A stretch of 64,000 nt of DNA from a virus: the IMG/VR virus record IMGVR_UViG_3300005253_000063, positions 54,355 to 118,354 of that record; one strand, given 5' to 3'. Of this stretch, positions 32,005 through 40,461 are shown one piece after another. Position 1 is the stretch's first letter. Each line of letters starts with the position of its first letter. The notes below the pieces were generated by a model. The model had not been told where the DNA came from and did not search any database. It was given only the letters and a program-made list of their open reading frames with translations. Position numbers and translations under genes: made by a program.

Positions 32005-32258
32005 TTCGGCTGTACGAGCGTGGGCGCGTTGTCCCTCCACACACCGTCACCGCGGATCGTCGCGCAGCCCATCGGCTTGTCCTCATAGAGATCGAAACAG
32101 TCACCGCAGACGCAGACCCACTCGGAGGCATCCGCGGTCCCGTCCTTACGACGGAACTTGACGGGTGATTCGTTACGGAATGCGTGCCAGCACTCGGCGT
32201 CAAGGTGTCCGCAGTGCAGGACTATCGTTCCGTCGATCGGGTGGTGCGTTGTAGACAT
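32001..32258 (-). CDS. Small zinc-binding protein, 85 residues
   Basis: HCGHLDAECWHAF and CVCGDCFDLYE suggest a zinc knuckle. Function not recognised. Overlaps neighbours on both sides. Confidence 0.45.
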   Translation of the reverse strand: MSTTHHPIDGTIVLHCGHLDAECWHAFRNESPVKFRRKDGTADASEWVCVCGDCFDLYEDKPMGCATIRGDGVWRDNAPTLVQPN

Positions 32259-32475
32259 CAGGTTCGCGCATGGAAGTAGTCAGCAAGGTGCGCGCGCGAT
32301 CGATTGACTTGACTGAGCAGTACGACAGACTCTCCGCGCGCACGAGTGCCGAGTCGGTCGCGCACTTGTTCTCCAGGGTCGCCTGGTCGAGGGCGCGGTC
32401 GAGTTCGTTCATGGCCTCGGTGAGTTCGAGCTTCACCGAGAGGATTGCGGTTCGTAGATCGGTGCTCATGGTCAT
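32200..32475 (-). CDS. Hypothetical helical protein, 91 residues
   Basis: ATG 32475 (or 32469). Helical first half (LRTAILSVKLELTEAMNELDRAL). Its last 58 nt overlap the next gene, more than usual for this genome, so the 3' end or the call itself is uncertain. Confidence 0.35.
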   Translation of the reverse strand: MTMSTDLRTAILSVKLELTEAMNELDRALDQATLENKCATDSALVRAESLSYCSVKSIDRARTLLTTSMREPDVYNAPPDRRNDSPALRTP

Positions 32476-32549
32476 CGCGCTCGTGCCTGTACCACACACG
32501 GGCTTCCTTCCTCTACCTTTGACTTGTGCGAGGTGTGCATTTTTCGTAG

Positions 32550-33116
32550 CTACATCTCATCGCCCCACGCAGTCCAGAGCGAAGAGAACTTGCGGCGCGC
32601 GAACAACTCCAAGTAGGGACCGCTGACCAGCTTCTCGATCAGCCCGAAGCACTCGCATGGCTTTCGACTGTGCTCGTTTCCTCGTGGCGCGTGGATGACG
32701 CCCGGGATGTCGCGCCGCAGCACCTTCGCCTTCCCGCGGCGACAGAGCACGAGTTGCTCGGTACAGACGCGCGTGTAGTGTCCGCCACCGATGCGCGGCT
32801 TCTTGCGGTCATTCGTTACCTTGACCCACGGGATGAGCTGCTTCGGTTCGAAACCCCATGCGCGAGCAACGCGGGTTGCGGTACCGTCGAGGACGAGCGC
32901 GTTCGGGGACCAGAGAAACAGAAACGAGTCGGCAAGGGCAACGTGCTTCACCGCCCAGCCCATCGCGCAGAGGTCTGCGACCGTCAACACTTGGTACTTC
33001 GACTGGTCTGCCAACTCTTGCCCCTCGTAGTCGGGCGAGAAGCGAGAGCCGCGGTCACGGAACGGCCATGGCGGATCCGCGAGAACCGCGCCAAACTCTT
33101 CAGGGGATGCGAGCAT
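32550..33116 (-). CDS. MT-A70-family DNA N6-adenine methyltransferase
   Basis: 188 residues. ADPPWPF at residues 13-19 is the DPPW catalytic motif; FLFLWSPNALV, the PWVKVTNDRKKP block and the terminal WGDEM fit the MT-A70 fold. Methylates adenine in DNA, most likely to protect phage DNA from restriction. Its start overlaps the 3' end of queE by 17 nt, so it belongs to the 7-deazaguanine operon. Confidence 0.75.
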   Translation of the reverse strand: MLASPEEFGAVLADPPWPFRDRGSRFSPDYEGQELADQSKYQVLTVADLCAMGWAVKHVALADSFLFLWSPNALVLDGTATRVARAWGFEPKQLIPWVKVTNDRKKPRIGGGHYTRVCTEQLVLCRRGKAKVLRRDIPGVIHAPRGNEHSRKPCECFGLIEKLVSGPYLELFARRKFSSLWTAWGDEM

Positions 33117-33819
33117 ACTTGTGGACTTGTAGGCTCAAGCGCCATTCGGGATGGTTCGCAACAAAGTTGAGACACCGATTGAGGTTTCGTTCGTAGAGAT
33201 CGCGACCGCCGGTCCGCACCTTTGAGGCGAGGTAACTCGCGTTGACCTCGTCCGTGTAGATCGGGTCCTGCGGCTGGATGTAGAGCGCGCCCCACTCGCC
33301 GCTCTCCTGGAGGTCGACGAGCCGACCGTCCGTCCAACCCTTCTCGAAGTCCACGTGCCCCGGCAGCACAACCTTCAGCTCGTCCGCACGCATCCGCTCG
33401 ATCGTCGAGCCGAGCTTCGGCGAAACGCAGACGTGGTCCATGAGGTCGAGAGCGCGGTTGTCCAGCGTACCATTCGTTTCGATCGCGACGTTCCAACCGT
33501 GCCTCTGCAGCTCGTCAACGAGCGCGTGGTCGACCTGGAGCAGCGGCTCGCCGCCCGAGAGCACGCACCACTTTGCAGACGGCAGACGCTCCCCCCAGAG
33601 CCGATCGAGTTCGAGGCGAACGTCCTCGGCGGAGACCTCCTTGCCCTTGACGAAGTCGGTGTCACACCAGAGCGCGCAAGCGCCCTTCCCCTTCTCGCGG
33701 TCCTCGGGTCGTCCGTTCCACAGGTTGCAGCCTGCGAAGCGAACGAAGACCGACAGGGAACCGGCGCGCGATCCCTCGCCCTGCAACGTTGAGAAAATCT
33801 CGCGCACCCTGTAGCTCAC
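33100..33819 (-). CDS. queE: 7-carboxy-7-deazaguanine synthase (radical SAM)
   Basis: 239 residues from a GTG in a GTGA overlap with queD. FSTLQGEGSRAG and the cluster-binding cysteines FAGCNLWNG ... CALWCDTDF are characteristic of QueE; WCVLSGGEPLLQ is the radical-SAM glycine motif. It turns 6-carboxytetrahydropterin into 7-carboxy-7-deazaguanine. Normal length, all key Cys present. Confidence 0.88.
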   Translation of the reverse strand: MSYRVREIFSTLQGEGSRAGSLSVFVRFAGCNLWNGRPEDREKGKGACALWCDTDFVKGKEVSAEDVRLELDRLWGERLPSAKWCVLSGGEPLLQVDHALVDELQRHGWNVAIETNGTLDNRALDLMDHVCVSPKLGSTIERMRADELKVVLPGHVDFEKGWTDGRLVDLQESGEWGALYIQPQDPIYTDEVNASYLASKVRTGGRDLYERNLNRCLNFVANHPEWRLSLQVHKYARIP

Positions 33820-34232
33820 GACGTCACCTCCGCCCAACAGTTCGGTGTCTCCCAGACGCGAACCTTCACGAGATCGATGCCGACCTGGCGCATGAGGTCG
33901 AGCGCCTGCTTGAAGAAGTAGGCCGCGATGTTCTCCGCGGTCGGAGCCCAGGGCAGAACGTAGTGCTTCAGCTCATGCGTCTGAAGGAACTCTCGAAGTG
34001 GATCGTCGGCGGTGAGGATGAAGCCGTGGTCCCAATGCTCATCGAGCCAGCCACCGAGGATACGCTTGACCTCGCCGAAGTCGATGATCCGGCCGACCTC
34101 GTCGAGCTGCTCTGCGGAGACGGTCACGTCGAACACGAAGCGGTGGCCGTGCACGTGTCGACACTTGCCCGTGTGTTTGAGCAGGCGATGCCCCGCATCG
34201 ATCTCAAGCCGGCGTGTGATCTGTATCGCCAT
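33816..34232 (-). CDS. queD: 6-carboxytetrahydropterin synthase
   Basis: 138 residues. Zinc and catalytic residues are visible: AGHRLLKHTGKCRHVHGH (His ligands and the Cys), HWDHGF and PTAENIAAYF. Converts dihydroneopterin triphosphate, the product of FolE, into 6-carboxytetrahydropterin. Its start overlaps the parB-like gene by 29 nt. Confidence 0.88.
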   Translation of the reverse strand: MAIQITRRLEIDAGHRLLKHTGKCRHVHGHRFVFDVTVSAEQLDEVGRIIDFGEVKRILGGWLDEHWDHGFILTADDPLREFLQTHELKHYVLPWAPTAENIAAYFFKQALDLMRQVGIDLVKVRVWETPNCWAEVTS

Positions 34233-34911
34233 CGTCGGTCTCCTCTGCCTGCCGCGCCTCCACGGTCTCCGCTGCAACGCGCAGCGCTTTGAGCAACGCA
34301 GCCGACCGCTTCTTGAACTCGTCGGCGCCGAACCGCAACAGGATGGCTTCGACCTCGTCGGCCGCTTCCTCGGGCAGGCGGTAGGTCAGGACGCGTTCGC
34401 CCGATGATATCTTCTCGAAGGGCTCGACTTCCCCGAGGTCCGGCTGGATGGAGAGGTCGAGTAGATCATTGATCTCCGCGAAGTCGAAACCCGCGACCGA
34501 CACTTCGAGGTCTTCGTCCGCGATGTTCAGGTCAACACCGTCGAGGATCTCTTGGACGACGATGGGTAACTTTTCGTAGTCCCAAGAACCCTGCACCTTA
34601 TTGAGAGTCAGGTTCAGGATCTTCACTTCGCGATCGTCGAGGCCGTCGACGTAGACCACAGGGACGCCGCCGGGCAACACGTTCTCTCCGTGCTCCGCGA
34701 CCAGTGCGTCGTACGCTGCGAGGCGCTGGTGGCCACCAATGACGAGGCCGTCCTCCTTGCGGACGACGACCGGCTGGACAAACCCGTAGGTCACGAGCGA
34801 CTCGCACAGCTCCGACAACATCTTCTTGCTGATGGTGCGCGGGTTGTAGTCCGCGAGGTGCAGGTCCGCGCGGGAGACCGAGTCGGTATCGAACGTTCTG
34901 ATCTGCGTCAT
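34204..34911 (-). CDS. ParB/sulfiredoxin-fold protein in the DNA-modification operon
   Basis: 235 residues, ATGA overlap with dpdA. ParB core: LADYNPRTISKKML, YGFVQPVVVRKEDGLVIG, GHQRLAAYDAL. Shares the downstream segment (AGFDFAEINDLLDL) with the ParB-like protein at 22902. Similar genes are frequent beside phage deazapurine genes, so a role in modification or its control is likely, mechanism unknown. Confidence 0.65.
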   Translation of the reverse strand: MTQIRTFDTDSVSRADLHLADYNPRTISKKMLSELCESLVTYGFVQPVVVRKEDGLVIGGHQRLAAYDALVAEHGENVLPGGVPVVYVDGLDDREVKILNLTLNKVQGSWDYEKLPIVVQEILDGVDLNIADEDLEVSVAGFDFAEINDLLDLSIQPDLGEVEPFEKISSGERVLTYRLPEEAADEVEAILLRFGADEFKKRSAALLKALRVAAETVEARQAEETDDGDTDHTPA

Positions 34912-35756
34912 GCGATAGCCTTCGCCTTCTGTTCGCGCTTCGTCAACCACTCTTCAAGTAGCAGCCAACTCTTGATCGACAGCGCTGCGATCTGGACACG
35001 GGTCGCCTTGCGGTACAAGAGCTGCTTGGGCTGCACGCCGTAGACCTCTTGCAGCAGCTCACGGTTTTCAATGAGAGGTTGCAGCTCCGTCATCTTGAAC
35101 GAGACGGTCGTGCCGCGACGCGGGTCGAAGAGGGGGATGTTCCCGAAGCGCAATGGCCGTGCCCATGACGACGAGTCGACGGAGTACCACGGGTACGCCT
35201 TGAGCAGGGGGAAGTCGGTGATGCCGAAGCCGTGGATTTTGGTCCCGTGCTCCTGGGCAATCTTGAAGACGCGATCGAAGTGCCACTGTTTCGAGCGACG
35301 CTTCCTGCTAGCACCCTCGCCCAGCACCGAGCCCGTACCACCACAACAGACGAGGTCGAATCGCTCGCACAGACCTTCGAGCACCGACTCGTCCTCGCCC
35401 ATATGGTAGACCGGCAGAGGTGCGAGCCCTTCCGACTCAAGGTACCGCTGGTTCTGATCCGTCAACTTGCTGCTCTGGATGTTGTCGAGGTTCGCGTAGA
35501 TCGCGACCTTGCTACGCCACCGCTTCAAGAAGTTGATGTAATCGCCGATCGCGATGCTCGTACCCGATGTCCACGCGGAGTACGCACCCGAGTCGACGAA
35601 GATGTCGCACCCGTGCCTCGCGTAATACTCGACACCCGCGTAGTTCGGTGACTTGGACTTGTGGAACGACCGGTAGAAGTAGAAGTAGCTGATCAGGATG
35701 CGCGGCGGGCAGGGAATGGGCTTCACGTACGGGCTCATCACCAGATAGATTTTCAC
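34908..35756 (-). CDS. dpdA: DpdA-like DNA 7-deazaguanine transglycosylase
   Basis: 282 residues, GTG start overlapping the queC stop. FVDSGAYSAWTSG (Asp at about 55) and FGITDFPLLKAYPWYSVDSSSW are typical of phage TGT-like proteins that insert preQ0-type bases into DNA in place of guanine. Shorter than bacterial tRNA-guanine transglycosylase and without its terminal zinc site, as in DpdA. A tRNA target is less likely given the operon. Confidence 0.75.
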   Translation of the reverse strand: MKIYLVMSPYVKPIPCPPRILISYFYFYRSFHKSKSPNYAGVEYYARHGCDIFVDSGAYSAWTSGTSIAIGDYINFLKRWRSKVAIYANLDNIQSSKLTDQNQRYLESEGLAPLPVYHMGEDESVLEGLCERFDLVCCGGTGSVLGEGASRKRRSKQWHFDRVFKIAQEHGTKIHGFGITDFPLLKAYPWYSVDSSSWARPLRFGNIPLFDPRRGTTVSFKMTELQPLIENRELLQEVYGVQPKQLLYRKATRVQIAALSIKSWLLLEEWLTKREQKAKAIA

Positions 35757-36406
35757 CACCAACCCTCGAATCGCGTGAGCTGACCCATGCCTTCCAACGT
35801 CTTGCGCATGTCGAGGCAGTGAAAGCACTTCTGACACGGGCGCTCGCCCGCCTCGTAACAGTTCCAGAGCTTGATGAGCGCGATGCCCTCGTCGATCAAC
35901 GCTTCGAGGACCTGGGCTTTCGTCAGCGGTTGGCCGTCGAGAATGAGCGACTGCTCGTACCTGATCTCGTGCCCCGCCTCAGCCGCGAGAGAAACGAGCG
36001 CACCCATCCCTTCGTAGAACTCCGTGGTACAATCGTACCAGCAGTAGGGATCGTCGGGCCGGTACTCCGTGGTCTTGCTACCGACCACAACCACGTTCGC
36101 TCCGTGGGCCTGGGCGAAGTTTGCCGAGAGGGTACCGAGCACGAGGTTGCGAACGGGGATGTATGGGCTGTCGCTCTGGTCAGGGAGCGCCTGACTGAGC
36201 GTGCATTTCAAGCGGGTCAGTCCGCGCCACGACGGGTAGCGCGTGAACCACTCCGCGAGGTACTCCGCACTCGCACGCTCCTGCTCGGCGTAGACCTGTC
36301 CGTAGTTCGTGAAGACGCCGAACACGGAATCGTACTTCCGAAGGGCGAGCAGCGTGGACAACGCGCTGTCGTACCCACCCGACAATTCGCAGACGGCCGT
36401 TGTCAT
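35753..36406 (-). CDS. queC: 7-cyano-7-deazaguanine (preQ0) synthase
   Basis: 217 residues. PP-loop ATP motif LSGGYDSAL (residues 8-16), PVRNLVLGTLSANFA, and zinc cysteines ERPCQKCFHCLDM near the C-terminus. Converts 7-carboxy-7-deazaguanine to preQ0 with ATP and ammonia. Overlaps the aminotransferase stop (ATGA). No glutamine amidotransferase extension is fused. Confidence 0.85.
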   Translation of the reverse strand: MTTAVCELSGGYDSALSTLLALRKYDSVFGVFTNYGQVYAEQERASAEYLAEWFTRYPSWRGLTRLKCTLSQALPDQSDSPYIPVRNLVLGTLSANFAQAHGANVVVVGSKTTEYRPDDPYCWYDCTTEFYEGMGALVSLAAEAGHEIRYEQSLILDGQPLTKAQVLEALIDEGIALIKLWNCYEAGERPCQKCFHCLDMRKTLEGMGQLTRFEGWW

Positions 36407-37272
36407 CGTTGCAGCTCCCTCCGCAGCTCGTCGTAGTCATCGTCCTCTCCCGACCAGAGGAAGACCTGCCAACAGTTCTTGCCGGGGTACAATCCGAACC
36501 TCTGCACAACTTCGGCGCGCACGACATCCGCAATCGTGAACACGGGTCCTTTCCCTATGTTGTGCTCCGGCGGAACGACCTCAGCGAGCAGCGACCTGCG
36601 ACGGTCGATCTGTGCCACAAGTACGTCGCGATCGAACTCGCTCAGCGTGGTCAGCAGGTCGTACAAGAGGGGGATTGCCGGAGTGTGTGGCGGCTGACCG
36701 AGAGCCTGGTACGCACGATAGCGTGCGAGGTTGAGATAGGAGTACGCCTCGGACTCCTTGAGCAAGTGCTGCCACGCGCGCTCGGCAACGACTACGATGC
36801 CGATGACCGGGAGGGCACCAAGCTGCTTGCTGCTCACGGTCGTCCAGATATCCCACGACGGATCGGGTAGGTAGTACGGGAACGCGGAGACCATGTCCAC
36901 GAAGGTGAACTGTGCACTCGGCGGCCCCGACATCTTCAGCGACGCGCTGGTCTCGTAGCCGACCCAAGCGTGGCGACCTGCGACCCGGTCGTCGAGGTTG
37001 TCGTGGGCGCGCAGGTACCGCTGAAGCCGAGAGCCGAACTCGTACTGCACGCCACTCACGTACAGCGGCACGGTGAGGCTTGCCGCGACCGCCTCGTTCG
37101 CAAGCGACCCACTCCCGGTCAGGAACAGTACCGAAGAGGATGGACGTACATTGAACTTCTCGCGGAACGTCTCTTCAAGCGAGTACAGCAACCCCGCGTA
37201 CTCCGGCGACCGGTGGTGGAACGATTGAGCGGACCCCGAGTGAGACCGCGCGTTTGGTCCAAGGTTCGTCAT
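36403..37272 (-). CDS. PLP-dependent aminotransferase, class V-like
   Basis: 289 residues from ATG 37272 (ATGA overlap with folE). [41 protein letters not shown] (PLP-binding Asp) and [11 protein letters not shown] with the likely Schiff-base Lys follow the order of alanine-glyoxylate/phosphonate-type class V enzymes. Shorter than usual (about 350), with the middle reduced. Set between folE and queC, so it may tailor the deazaguanine base or supply a substrate; that is inference. Confidence 0.6.
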   Translation of the reverse strand: MTNLGPNARSHSGSAQSFHHRSPEYAGLLYSLEETFREKFNVRPSSSVLFLTGSGSLANEAVAASLTVPLYVSGVQYEFGSRLQRYLRAHDNLDDRVAGRHAWVGYETSASLKMSGPPSAQFTFVDMVSAFPYYLPDPSWDIWTTVSSKQLGALPVIGIVVVAERAWQHLLKESEAYSYLNLARYRAYQALGQPPHTPAIPLLYDLLTTLSEFDRDVLVAQIDRRRSLLAEVVPPEHNIGKGPVFTIADVVRAEVVQRFGLYPGKNCWQVFLWSGEDDDYDELRRELQR

Positions 37273-38840
37273 AGGCTCGCGAGTCGCAGGAACTCCTGCC
37301 GCACCATGGGGTCGTCCTTGAAGACGCCGCCCAAAGCAGTTGTCGTCATTGTCGAACGATGCTTCCCGACGCCGCGCGCTGCCATACAGAGATGCTGCGC
37401 GGAGACGGTGACGCCCCACCCCTTCGGTTCGAGGTGGACGTGCAGCGCATCGGCAATCTGTTTGGTCATTCGCTCCTGGATCTGGAGCCGACGTGCGTAG
37501 CATTCAACGAGTCGAGCGAGCTTCGAGATACCGACGACACGCTCGCCGGGCAAGTAGACCACCGTCGCGGTCCCGTGGAACGGCAGCAGGTGGTGTTCAC
37601 AGTTGTGCGCCAAGTGACCTGCGATGAGGAATGTTGGGTGGGGCTCGCAAACAAAACTATAAACGGTGTACGGTTTTTGTGGCTCGGGCAGACACCGTAC
37701 TGCCCGAACATCTACCCAACGACTCTCGACCAAGTCCGTGCGGTGACACTCCTGCTCAAAGCCGTGTCGGCCGTACCACCCGCGTTGCCACCATCGATCG
37801 CTAATGTACAGTTGGGAAGCGCCCTTTTGTGCGGTGAATCTTGCTTCGATTACCTTCGCAAATTCTGCAAGGAAGTCAGCATTGCCGCTAACGACGAGCG
37901 AGCCAGGCTGATCCTTCCGTGGGAAACCATCTCCGTCGATGTAGCCGTCGATGAAACCTTGCATCGTGCCGAACGATGACAACACGACGCGGGGAAAGTT
38001 TTGACGCATATGATGGGCATCACCGCCGAGCCACAACCTGAATAGGTCAGCAAGGTAGCTCGACACAACCCTCACCCGGAAGCCTGGAGTATCACGACCA
38101 GTGAAACCCGAGGGTCGAGACACTGCTTCGACTTCGGCCTCAATGCCAAACGCCTGCTCCAAGGTTGTTGCGTACTTCGATGCAAAGTTCTCGTCGTTCA
38201 CTACAAGCGAAAGACTACGTTCCCCGACAGAGCCATCCGAACACGTTGCTCCAATCGTGTACCCCAAAGCGTAACCGACCTCGGGTGGATAGCGACGCCT
38301 GCAAAGGCTTCGGGGTGGCGTCCACTCAATCTTTCGTCCTGCTAGATCCTTAGCCTCGCACCACCCATCAGGAGTCGCGAGCGGGTGGTCTGGCGTGACA
38401 CGAAAACTACTAGCTTCAGTTTCGACCTCGACAATCTCGCGTGTCTTGCGCGATGTAACTGATGCGACCTTCGTTTCAACGCACCTGCCTTCCCGAAGGG
38501 TCCAAAACCTATCACCAACTTCAACCTGTGAGGCGCGCTTGGCGCCACCTACGACATTGATTAGTTGCCGTGATGGAACACACAGTGAGTAGAAGTCGAT
38601 CTCCTGCAACGCGATCATCTCGTCGTAACCCTCGGAGGAGAAGTCGCGTCCGAGAATCTTCTTCGGGTCCTGCTTGTACCCGGCGAGCAGCTCTTCATAA
38701 GCCCGAGCGACGCGCTCGGGCGTTCTTTGCAGGCCCTCGCGTTTCGGGTCTTCGCCGACTGCTACGAGCAGCCGGTGGACCGACGCGGCGGCTGCTTCCC
38801 GGTCGACCATGCGAGTGACACTAGCACAGGTAGCAGACAT
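37269..38840 (-). CDS. folE: GTP cyclohydrolase I interrupted by an intein
   Basis: 523 residues: N-extein 1-86, intein 87-413, C-extein 414-523, giving a 196-residue FolE after splicing. The extein junction restores the zinc motif [24 protein letters not shown] gives the other Cys. FolE turns GTP into dihydroneopterin triphosphate, first step to preQ0. The first of the tightly coupled modification genes. ATG 38840 is preferred over ATG 38810; neither has a strong ribosome site. Confidence 0.85.
   Translation of the reverse strand: MSATCASVTRMVDREAAAASVHRLLVAVGEDPKREGLQRTPERVARAYEELLAGYKQDPKKILGRDFSSEGYDEMIALQEIDFYSLCVPSRQLINVVGGAKRASQVEVGDRFWTLREGRCVETKVASVTSRKTREIVEVETEASSFRVTPDHPLATPDGWCEAKDLAGRKIEWTPPRSLCRRRYPPEVGYALGYTIGATCSDGSVGERSLSLVVNDENFASKYATTLEQAFGIEAEVEAVSRPSGFTGRDTPGFRVRVVSSYLADLFRLWLGGDAHHMRQNFPRVVLSSFGTMQGFIDGYIDGDGFPRKDQPGSLVVSGNADFLAEFAKVIEARFTAQKGASQLYISDRWWQRGWYGRHGFEQECHRTDLVESRWVDVRAVRCLPEPQKPYTVYSFVCEPHPTFLIAGHLAHNCEHHLLPFHGTATVVYLPGERVVGISKLARLVECYARRLQIQERMTKQIADALHVHLEPKGWGVTVSAQHLCMAARGVGKHRSTMTTTALGGVFKDDPMVRQEFLRLASL
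37602..38582 (-). mobile_element. Intein with LAGLIDADG endonuclease domain in folE
   Basis: 327 residues starting Cys (CVPSRQL) and ending GHLAHN before Cys+1. Splicing blocks A, B (TPDHPLAT), F and G ([19 protein letters not shown]) are intact. LAGLIDADG-like segments [14 protein letters not shown] and [11 protein letters not shown] indicate a possibly active homing endonuclease. Confidence 0.85.
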
Positions 38841-38852
38841 AAGGAATCTAAC

Positions 38853-40460
38853 TCAGAGCTGGATCCGAGTCGCTCCAGCGAGTCGATCGGCGAGGTCTTC
38901 GTTGTGAGAGATGACCACGACGGCGCGGGCACTGGCGAGTTCATCGAGTGCTTCGACGACCGCGCCGACACCTGCCGTATCGAGTGAGTCCAGAACTTCG
39001 TCAAAAAACAGCGTGCCCCGCTTCTGACCGTGGGCCGCGCCCGCGATCTCCGCGAGGGCGAACAGGAGCGCGACGTCGATCCGCCGACGCTCCCCACCCG
39101 ACGCGCCTTGGTATCCGTACCCGCCGCCGGCTCCTGTGACCTCAAGACTGATCGAGTCCCGAACGCCACCCGACTTCTTCTCACCGTAAGGCTTGAGCGA
39201 GAGTTGGAGTCCCGAGCCCGCGATGCGAGCCAGCCATCCGTTCGCGACCGCTTCGATTCCCGACAGCGCCTCGCCGAGCACGTGCGACCGGACGCCTTTC
39301 AGACCGAGGACACGCTCGCACGCCTCCAGCTCTGCGGCCTCCGCTGCGAAGGTAGCAGCGGTCACGGTCGCTGCGTTCAGCGCCTCCTCGGCTTCGGTCA
39401 GCGTGGTCTCCGCTTTCCTCAACCCGCGCTCCGCGCTCGCACGGTTCGCGCTCTTTGTCTTCGCGACCGCGAGCGACCTGGAGAGTTCCTCACGCCGACC
39501 GCGGGTCGTTTCAAGTTCGCCGCGCAGCTCGTCGAGGTTCTCGCGCATCGTGACGAGCTTGTCTTCGACTGCCGCTCGCGACTCTGTGGCGTTCTCACGT
39601 AGCACCGTGACCTTCCCGCGCACCGTCACGCGGTCTTGGTCGGTGACGGGACGCAGGCACGTCGGACACTCCGCCCCGAGCTTCGCAAACGCGCGCTCGT
39701 AGACCGATGCCTGCGCGTCTGCTTCGTCGCCAACGCGCTCGCACTCCGCGAGGTGTTTGTTGCAAGCCCTGATCTCTTCGGTGCACTTGATGCCCGCCTT
39801 GCGCAGACGCGCGATCTTCGATTCGAGTTCGGTAGCATTGACGACCTCCGCGACATCCGCGAGGGTCTCCCGTGCCTGCAGCACAGCTTGCTCGATCTGG
39901 TATCGACGCTCTTCGAGGACGGCAAGCTCCCGCTGCTTCGCGTCGGACCCCTTGGTCGCGGTACGAAAGTCGGTGCGGCAGTAGCCCAGCGCTTCGTCGA
40001 ACTGTTCGAGGCCGAGGATCGATTCGAGGAGACGCTTGCGTTCGCCGTCCGTCGCGAGCGTGAAGTGTGCGACGTCCTGCGACGAGAAGACCTGAGTCCG
40101 TTGCCAGACCTTGAACGCGCCAACGATCGGGTCGAGCGCCTCCTGCGCCTTGGTCATCGTGTCAAACTTCTCGTGGAATTCGCCGTCGGGCAACGAGAAC
40201 GCGAGCTGCGTCTTCCTGCCCTTACGTGTGCGCAACACCTCCACGATGTCCGTCGCGACGCTGACCTCGCCCGCCTCGTCACGCCATGGCAACGTACCGC
40301 GCAGCGTCTTACCCCAGAGGCAGGTGGCGACGGCCTCGATGAGAGACGACTTCCCTGAGCCGTTCGGACCGGTCACAAGGACAACGCCCGCAGACGGGAG
40401 CGTGAACGTCCGGTCGTCGTGGACCATGAAGTTCTTGAGTCGGATCTCTCTAACGTCCAA
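38853..40460 (-). CDS. SbcC/Rad50-like recombination ATPase (gp46 type)
   Basis: 535 residues, TTG start. Walker A GPNGSGKSS (31-39), coiled coils flanking a zinc hook CPTC (265-268), ABC signature ASGGERRRIDVAL, Walker B LFFDEVLDSLD and VISHN His. Partners the SbcD/Mre11-like nuclease upstream to process DNA ends. The two genes were probably overlapping before the TnpB insertion between them. Confidence 0.82.
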   Translation of the reverse strand: MDVREIRLKNFMVHDDRTFTLPSAGVVLVTGPNGSGKSSLIEAVATCLWGKTLRGTLPWRDEAGEVSVATDIVEVLRTRKGRKTQLAFSLPDGEFHEKFDTMTKAQEALDPIVGAFKVWQRTQVFSSQDVAHFTLATDGERKRLLESILGLEQFDEALGYCRTDFRTATKGSDAKQRELAVLEERRYQIEQAVLQARETLADVAEVVNATELESKIARLRKAGIKCTEEIRACNKHLAECERVGDEADAQASVYERAFAKLGAECPTCLRPVTDQDRVTVRGKVTVLRENATESRAAVEDKLVTMRENLDELRGELETTRGRREELSRSLAVAKTKSANRASAERGLRKAETTLTEAEEALNAATVTAATFAAEAAELEACERVLGLKGVRSHVLGEALSGIEAVANGWLARIAGSGLQLSLKPYGEKKSGGVRDSISLEVTGAGGGYGYQGASGGERRRIDVALLFALAEIAGAAHGQKRGTLFFDEVLDSLDTAGVGAVVEALDELASARAVVVISHNEDLADRLAGATRIQL

Positions 40461-40461
40461 G

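Noticed and set aside
36403-37503. Longer N-terminus for the aminotransferase
   Set aside because: It would run over folE in another frame; ATG 37272 forms the ATGA overlap seen throughout the operon.
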